9,455 nt of DNA from JAHFOW01 sp964370795. GTDB taxonomy: Bacteria > Planctomycetota > Brocadiia > Brocadiales > Brocadiaceae. The DNA is taken from contig CAYJME010000128.1 in assembly GCA_964370795.1 (NCBI GenBank), forward strand, positions 1 to 9,455, read 5' to 3'. The translations under genes and the position numbers were made by a program. Positions within the stretch are counted from its first letter, which is position 1; the number at the start of each line of letters is the position of its first letter. Below, piece after piece: positions 6,241 to 9,455 of the stretch. Under the pieces are notes generated by a model that searched no databases, had not been told where the DNA came from, and worked only from the letters and a program-made list of their open reading frames with translations.

Positions 6241-6702
6241 TTACGCACGCACACTATAAACATCAAGGAGTTGTAAACATATTGCCTCAAGACGGTGTGC
6301 GACAATGGATGAAAAGCGTTTGAGTAATTCATAACCCAGGTCGTGATCCTGTTCGCACTTGTTTCGTAAACATCGCGCATCAAGGGCGACAGCGCGGGTA
6401 ATCTCAATTGCCTGCGCATCGAAACGCCACCGATAGGGAGGAATTAACCATGACCACCCCAGCACCTCACCTTCTCCAATTGTTTGAATAGTGAGTGAGC
6501 CACGTTCGGCTGAAAACAGTTTAATTGCAATTTTACCATGTCGGATGACATAAAAGTTGTTTGCTTCGTCACCCTCATGTAAGATAAATTGACCCGCATC
6601 AAATTGTATATCTGATGCACAACCAGCAATGGTTTTAATATGGTGTGGTTCGAGTCCCTTGAGAAATGGATGTTCTGCCAGATAGGATTCGAGTATGTGC
6701 AT
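6241..6702 (-). CDS. cyclic-nucleotide-binding-domain protein of the hydrogenase operon, no DNA-binding domain
   Basis: The 153-residue protein contains one CAP effector-like (cNMP-binding) beta-roll: AGQFILHEGDEANNFYVIRHGKIAI near 36-61 and GEGEVLGWSWLIPPYRWRFDAQA near 76-98. A C-terminal helix region follows. There is no helix-turn-helix, so it is not a complete Crp/Fnr regulator. The cassette 'GEVLGWSWL.PPYRW' lacks the usual R-x-x-S/T-A phosphate-binding pattern, so binding of cAMP or cGMP is doubtful. Its position between hydB and hydG, with 28 bp to hydB and the best Shine-Dalgarno in the operon, suggests an accessory or regulatory subunit of the hydrogenase. A cNMP-fold gene in this position is, from memory, seen in other group 3b operons. 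Its biochemical role is unknown. Confidence 0.85.
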   Translation of the reverse strand: MHILESYLAEHPFLKGLEPHHIKTIAGCASDIQFDAGQFILHEGDEANNFYVIRHGKIAIKLFSAERGSLTIQTIGEGEVLGWSWLIPPYRWRFDAQAIEITRAVALDARCLRNKCEQDHDLGYELLKRFSSIVAHRLEAICLQLLDVYSVRA

Positions 6703-6709
6703 TGATTTT

Positions 6710-6716
6710 CTCCTTT
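6710..6716 (-). promoter_or_regulatory. strong ribosome-binding site for the cNMP-fold gene
   Basis: AAAGGAG on the minus strand lies 7 bases before the ATG at 6702 and fixes that start. Most other genes in the operon lack such a sequence, so this gene may be translated more efficiently relative to its neighbours. Confidence 0.8.
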
Positions 6717-6730
6717 ACTGTGGTGAAATA

Positions 6731-7912
6731 TTATGCTTGTTTTGATTCACGAACGGCATGGATTTCTTCGGTAATATCAATTCCCACCGGACACCAGGTA
6801 ATACACCGCCCACAACCCACACAACCTGACATACCAAACTGGTCAATCCATGTAGCAAGCTTATGGGTCATCCATTGACGATAACGGGACTTAGGTGATG
6901 ATCTGATACTTCCACCATGAATATATGAGAAATCCTTTGTGAAACATGAGTCCCATTTCCTCCATCGTTCTGCATGTTCCCCTGTCAGGTCAGTAACATC
7001 TTCAACGGTTGAGCAAAAGCACGTGGGACACACCATCGTACAATTAGCACAGGTCAGACATCGCTCCGCAACATTGTCCCACCGGGGATGATCATAGTTT
7101 TTATAGAGCAATTCCTTAACATCGGTGGTATCCATATTTCTACCCATCTGGATTGAAGTTTTTTGAATAATATTTTCTTCTGCGTTTGTTTCATCCGTGC
7201 TTGCTTGTCGGTGAGGAATATTTTGGAGCGCTTCAGCGCCGGCCTCTGTGCCTACTTCAACAACAAAATAATGGTTGCTACCATCCAAAATCTCAGTCAG
7301 TGCAAGGTCGAAGCCAGAGGTTGCCTTTGGTCCCGTGTTCATCGATGCACAGAAACACGTACCACCCGCCATTCCACAGTTAACTGCCAGAACAAAGATT
7401 CCTTTACGTCTTGATTGATACTGGGGGTCAACGAATTTTCCGTTCAAAAAAACTTTATCCTGAATGGAGATTGCGTGGAGTTCACATGAGCGGACGCCAA
7501 TGAAGGTAAATTGAGGAGTCGGTTCATTTTCTGAAGTAATCTGAAACCCATTTCCTTCCCGTTTAGCCTGCCACAAACGCAATACCGGTGGGAATAGATA
7601 TTTTTTCCATGAGTGTGGACCGACAACATAGCCAAAGAGCGCCTTATCATCTCGCTTTTTGAGTTGATAGACGCCTCCATCCTGAACATCTGTCCATCCA
7701 ACGGGTAAATCGTCAGGGGTATTTAACCTGTCATAGACAATAGCGCCTTCTCCCAAAGTAGGACCGATAATCTGGTAACCTTTTTGGGAGAGCACATTAA
7801 AAATGCCTTGAAAGTGCTCTTGTTCTACAACAATCCGGTCATTAACTTTTAAAGAAGCTGTTATCATATCGAGTTTGTAGTGGATGTTTGTAGTGACGAC
7901 TTCAGTCGTCAT
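6731..7912 (-). CDS. hydB: hydrogenase beta subunit, 4Fe-4S ferredoxin-like electron-transfer protein
   Basis: HydB links the hydrogenase module to the FAD protein HydG. Near its C-terminus are two [4Fe-4S] motifs: CLTCANCTMVCPTCFC (Cys285, 288, 291, 295 with extra Cys298 and 300) and CVGCGRCITWCPVGID (Cys364, 367, 370, 374). The extra conserved cysteines include CGMAGGTCFCASMNTGP near 179-195 and RSCELHAI near 141-148, both characteristic of the sulfhydrogenase beta family. The length of 393 residues is normal. It is the first gene of the operon. Two starts are possible. The ATG at 7912 sits inside a palindromic repeat, and the first residues (MTTEVVTTN) are repeat-encoded. The ATG at 7867 (MITASLKVND) lies just outside it and is attractive. 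Neither has a clear Shine-Dalgarno. Confidence 0.93.
   Translation of the reverse strand: MTTEVVTTNIHYKLDMITASLKVNDRIVVEQEHFQGIFNVLSQKGYQIIGPTLGEGAIVYDRLNTPDDLPVGWTDVQDGGVYQLKKRDDKALFGYVVGPHSWKKYLFPPVLRLWQAKREGNGFQITSENEPTPQFTFIGVRSCELHAISIQDKVFLNGKFVDPQYQSRRKGIFVLAVNCGMAGGTCFCASMNTGPKATSGFDLALTEILDGSNHYFVVEVGTEAGAEALQNIPHRQASTDETNAEENIIQKTSIQMGRNMDTTDVKELLYKNYDHPRWDNVAERCLTCANCTMVCPTCFCSTVEDVTDLTGEHAERWRKWDSCFTKDFSYIHGGSIRSSPKSRYRQWMTHKLATWIDQFGMSGCVGCGRCITWCPVGIDITEEIHAVRESKQA
7894..7911. repeat. palindrome overlapping the upstream hydB start codon
   Basis: TGACGACT (7894-7901) and AGTCGTCA (7904-7911) are exact inverted copies around TC. The first ATG of hydB (7912-7910) lies at the outer edge of one arm, so in mRNA the start codon would be partly base-paired. 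It abuts the next repeat at 7921-7971. Confidence 0.8.
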
Positions 7913-7920
7913 AGTTTGTT

Positions 7921-7971
7921 GTAGGGCAACCCTTTAGGGTTGCACCTGGCAAGGCTAAAGCCTCGCCCTAC
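7921..7971. repeat. cloverleaf-like repeat of three nested stems in the hydB leader
   Basis: The outer arms GTAGGGC (7921-7927) and GCCCTAC (7965-7971) enclose two hairpins. The first is GCAACCCT/AGGGTTGC (7926-7933 with 7936-7943, two-base loop). The second is AGGCT/AGCCT (7952-7956 with 7959-7963, two-base loop), with a flanking GGC/GCC. The outer and inner stems share bases, so alternative folds compete. With the neighbouring palindrome it fills most of the space between hydB and the exported-protein gene. Confidence 0.75.
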
Positions 7972-8013
7972 GTGTGATTGCGAAAAAAGTCGCCGTAATG
8001 CCTCATTTTAACG

Positions 8014-8454
8014 CTATTTTGGCATTATTTTTAACCATTCATCCATGTTGAGCACGGGTACAATTTTTCCTGTCTGACTGGGAACAAGAGGCAGGAAAAA
8101 TTCAACGGCAGCCGTGTAGTCGTTTGCTTCAAAAATGATAAAATAATCATGTTCCGTAACCGTCACATAAGCCCCGATTATCTTTATGCCTTTCTCCTCG
8201 GCCTTTTTTCTCCCTTCCCAGAATCGGTTGAGCATCTTTGCGCCATCAGCGCTTCTCCCCGGACAATTTTCTGCGGTATGCGTCCAGTGTGCAACATACA
8301 ATGTCCCTTTCTTCTCACAGCAACTCCATTCAGGTTTTTTATCACATTCATTTTTTGGATGTCCTTCATCAGCTTTTGCTGTAACAAACGTGCAAAATAA
8401 GGTAACTACAGACAGCACCAGAGCGCCGCATAATCCAATAATCTTATGACTCAT
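8014..8454 (-). CDS. small exported Cys/His-containing protein, possible dimeric alpha/beta-barrel (DUF3303-like) fold
   Basis: The 146-residue protein has a typical Sec signal peptide: MSHK, a hydrophobic core around 5-24, and a likely cut after Ala-Lys-Ala near 28. The mature protein of about 118 residues should be periplasmic or paryphoplasmic. It starts with a Cys-rich segment (Cys37, Cys45, Cys46) followed by LYVAHWTHTAENCPG (His56, His59, Cys64). It then has an alternating strand-helix-strand pattern ending PVLNMDEWLKIMPK. The 'W-T-H-x-x-E-N-C-P' start and the length suggest a dimeric alpha/beta-barrel such as DUF3303, from memory and unconfirmed. The His/Cys cluster could bind metal. 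The start is supported by AAAGGAG 10 bases upstream. It lies 101 bp upstream of hydB in the same orientation and could share transcription, although palindromic repeats intervene. Confidence 0.8.
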   Translation of the reverse strand: MSHKIIGLCGALVLSVVTLFCTFVTAKADEGHPKNECDKKPEWSCCEKKGTLYVAHWTHTAENCPGRSADGAKMLNRFWEGRKKAEEKGIKIIGAYVTVTEHDYFIIFEANDYTAAVEFFLPLVPSQTGKIVPVLNMDEWLKIMPK

Positions 8455-8464
8455 GTGGTATATT

Positions 8465-8471
8465 CTCCTTT
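8465..8471 (-). promoter_or_regulatory. ribosome-binding site of the exported protein
   Basis: AAAGGAG on the minus strand, 10 bases before the ATG at 8454, supports the chosen start and places the signal peptide at the N-terminus. Confidence 0.7.
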
Positions 8472-8479
8472 TATATCAT

Positions 8480-8712
8480 TTAAGCAGATAATAAAGTGAT
8501 TTCAACGAGATGCCGCTTTTTTCGGGCATCGTTTACAATATCTTCCAATTTTGATGCCATCGTATCATCAATCCAGTCTGTGCCGCACAATGAGCATACG
8601 GTTGCTGGTACGCTTTTTACTACTACAATGCCAAATCCCTGGTCTACCGTAAAAATAGTTTTCCCGGGTTTCTTTGTGCCGCCACATATTTTTTTTCACC
8701 TTTTTCATTCAT
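8480..8712 (-). pseudogene. frameshifted YgiT-type zinc-finger (MqsA-N-like) antitoxin-like gene
   Basis: From the ATG at 8712 the frame reads MNEKGEKK and then runs off into YVAAQR and an early stop. Shifting by one base in a run of eight A (8689-8696) opens a frame to the TAA at 8480-8482. That frame reads ICGGTKKPGKTIFTVDQGFG, then VPATVCSLCGTDWID, then KLEDIVNDARKKRHLVEI. This is the signature of the YgiT-type zinc-finger family, whose members of about 70-80 residues are commonly antitoxins paired with a DUF4258 or HicA/RelE-like toxin. The downstream frame has a TGA just before the A run and no normal start of its own. Only three of the four zinc Cys are visible (one in CGG, two in CSLCG). 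No toxin gene lies within 8713-9455. A sequencing error in the A run, or transcriptional slippage there, would be alternatives to true decay. Confidence 0.75.
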
Positions 8713-8857
8713 ACTTAACTGTCAAGTATTTTACCATATATTTATGCTGTTTTTCTCTATAAATATTTTTAAAATATATTTGACTTTTGTATTGGTTATG
8801 GTAAAACTCTTCCCAATTTTTAGGAAAAGAATCTCATAGCGCAGCAATCTTTAAAAA

Positions 8858-8890
8858 AATCCCCCTTAGAAAAGGAGGATATAGGGGGTT
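8858..8890. repeat. CCCCCT...AGGGGG hairpin repeat
   Basis: CCCCCT (8861-8866) and AGGGGG (8883-8888) can pair around an inner CCTT/AAGG option. The composition AATCCCCCTTAG...AGGGGGTTG is that of a common dispersed intergenic repeat. It could stop or protect transcripts, but no gene ends nearby. Confidence 0.5.
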
Positions 8891-8999
8891 GTAAACAATT
8901 ACGAATAGGGAACTCAGGAACTCACGATTACTGCATGATTATTAGGATTTTTAAAAATTTGATCGAGAGTAATCGAGAAGTAATCGGGAGGCTGAGAAA

Positions 9000-9026
9000 C
9001 CACAGATTTCGCAGATTGCACAGATT
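9000..9026 (+). repeat. CACAGAT-type short tandem repeat
   Basis: Successive degenerate units CCACAGATTT, CGCAGATTG and CACAGATTA. It is followed at 9050-9080 by a related CCACGAAGAACGCGAAGGG type. The same unit pattern forms the 5' coding end of the hydrogenase protease. Confidence 0.7.
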
Positions 9027-9093
9027 AAGTGAAAGACAAAAAGAAAATTTAACCACGAAGAACGCGAAGGGCGCGGAGAAAAACTTTTGATCA

Positions 9094-9132
9094 ATGAGAG
9101 AAAGATTGCCTCGCTGTCGCTCGCAATGACAG
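9094..9132 (+). repeat. ATGAGAGAAAGATTGC...GCAATGACAG repeat, copy 2
   Basis: This is a near-identical copy of the 38-bp unit at 5149-5186 in the hydG-hydD gap, in the same orientation with respect to the plus strand. Confidence 0.75.
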
Positions 9133-9303
9133 CCCAGACAAGGCTTTACAGAGTACGCGGAGAAAAGGATAAAATAAAAAATAACAGTTCACCGCAGAGG
9201 TTGTGGAGAAAAATAGCGTATAGTTTATATTTAGCCTCCAGATTACCTCAAGATTACTTTCGATTTTGGTTTTCATGCCTTAAATCACAGATATCTTGAA
9301 GGA

Positions 9304-9343
9304 ATCCTGCGGTATTCTAAGAACAAGAGAATCCGCCGCAGAT
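9304..9343. repeat. imperfect hairpin CTGCGG...CCGCAG
   Basis: CTGCGG and ATTCT on the left pair with AGAAT and CCGCAG on the right, with unmatched bases inside the stem and a short A-rich loop. No gene ends nearby, so it is listed as a repeat-like hairpin and not as a terminator. Confidence 0.4.
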
Positions 9344-9359
9344 GAACCATAACATATAA

Positions 9360-9386
9360 GGGTGGGTTAAGCGATGCGAATCCGCC
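9360..9386. repeat. GGTGGGTT...AATCCGCC hairpin repeat
   Basis: GGTGGGTT and AATCCGCC pair if G-U pairs are allowed, around AAGCGATGCG. This is the GTGGGTTAAGCG type of dispersed palindromic repeat seen in many environmental bacterial genomes. Confidence 0.5.
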
Positions 9387-9406
9387 GAGAGAAATAAGCT
9401 AAGAAA

Positions 9407-9442
9407 CCACAGATTGCCTGGCGCGGCCTCTGGCCGCAACCA
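9407..9442 (+). repeat. CCACAGATTGCCTGGC...GCCGCAACCA repeat, copy 2
   Basis: This aligns with the minus-strand unit at 5294-5329 at both ends and differs in the centre. An internal GCGGCC...GGCCGC can form a hairpin. It lies at the window edge and may continue. Confidence 0.6.
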
Positions 9443-9455
9443 AAATATGAATTTT

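Larger units (their letters stand above)
8959..9267. repeat. segment bounded by 35-nt imperfect inverted repeats
   Basis: The left arm at 8959-8993 (TTGATCGAGAGTAATCGAG...) and the right arm at 9233-9267, read on the minus strand (AAAATCGAAAGTAATCTTG...), agree at 27 of 35 positions. Both end GGAGGCT towards the inside. They enclose about 240 bp of CACAGAT, CACGAAG and GCAATGAC repeats. The layout resembles a nonautonomous inverted-repeat element, but no target-site duplication was recognised. Confidence 0.6.
8713..9455. other. non-coding repeat island
   Basis: No credible gene is seen on either strand in these 743 bases. The short open frames here are made of repeat sequence and lack start signals. 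Contents in order are an A/T-rich stretch (8713-8850), a CCCCCT/AGGGGG hairpin, a 35-nt inverted pair enclosing CACAGAT- and CACGAAG-type repeats, a second ATGAGAGAAAGATTGC repeat, two more hairpins, and a copy of the unit also found between hydG and hydD. Confidence 0.7.

Noticed and set aside
7921..7971. tRNA-like or riboswitch-like cloverleaf
   Set aside because: There are no tRNA consensus bases, no anticodon arm of the right size and no known aptamer signature. The stems are simple short palindromes typical of dispersed repeats.
8149..8449. Three open frames overlapping the exported-protein gene
   Set aside because: They are shadows of the signal-peptide protein, which has a good ribosome-binding site and a coherent sequence.
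8496..8762. Plus-strand open frame of 88 codons
   Set aside because: It lies antisense to the frameshifted YgiT-type gene, whose family motifs are clear on the minus strand. The plus-strand product has no recognisable features.
9087..9299. Overlapping open frames on both strands in the right-hand island
   Set aside because: The products are translations of dispersed repeats (for example ERKIASLSLAMTA from the GATTGC...GCAATGAC unit), with no start signals.

Overview
The window looks like a piece of an anammox-type planctomycete chromosome or a close relative. This is an inference from three things: tandem FabF-like ketosynthases, a group 3b-type [NiFe] hydrogenase operon, and intergenic DNA packed with short palindromic and CACAGAT/CACGAAG-type repeats. 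No rRNA, tRNA, CRISPR array or transposase is visible, so the taxonomic placement is only moderately secure.

Positions 1-1988 (+ strand) hold two consecutive beta-ketoacyl-ACP synthase genes, both damaged at the active site. The first runs in from the left edge. It carries an in-frame TAA and a His-to-Gln change in the conserved HGT motif, and looks like a recent pseudogene. The second is a full-length open frame of 410 residues, but all three catalytic residues are replaced (Phe163, Asn303, Glu337). It is either a chain-length-factor-like partner or a dead paralogue.

Positions 2044-7912 (- strand) hold a seven-gene hydrogenase operon, converging on the ketosynthases. In transcription order it encodes a 4Fe-4S beta subunit (hydB), a small cyclic-nucleotide-binding-fold protein, an FAD/NAD(P)/2Fe-2S gamma subunit (hydG), the small (hydD) and large (hydA) [NiFe] subunits, a maturation endopeptidase, and a HypA-like nickel chaperone lacking the zinc-finger loop. 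The expected product is a cytoplasmic heterotetrameric NAD(P)-linked hydrogenase. H2 would be split at the NiFe site in HydA, electrons would pass along the HydD clusters, and HydB/HydG would connect them to FAD and NAD(P). The other Hyp maturation proteins are not in the window.

The operon is repeatedly penetrated by palindromic repeats. One contains the upstream start codon of hydB, a perfect 12-bp-stem hairpin sits just before hydG, a composite repeat of about 300 bp separates hydG from hydD, and repeat sequence forms both ends of the maturation protease gene.

Positions 8014-8712 (- strand) hold a small Sec-exported Cys/His-containing protein preceded by a frameshifted YgiT-type zinc-finger antitoxin-like gene. 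The rest, 8713-9455, shows no credible gene and is a repeat island. It includes a pair of 35-nt inverted repeats around a segment of about 240 bp, and a repeat copy shared with the hydG-hydD gap.
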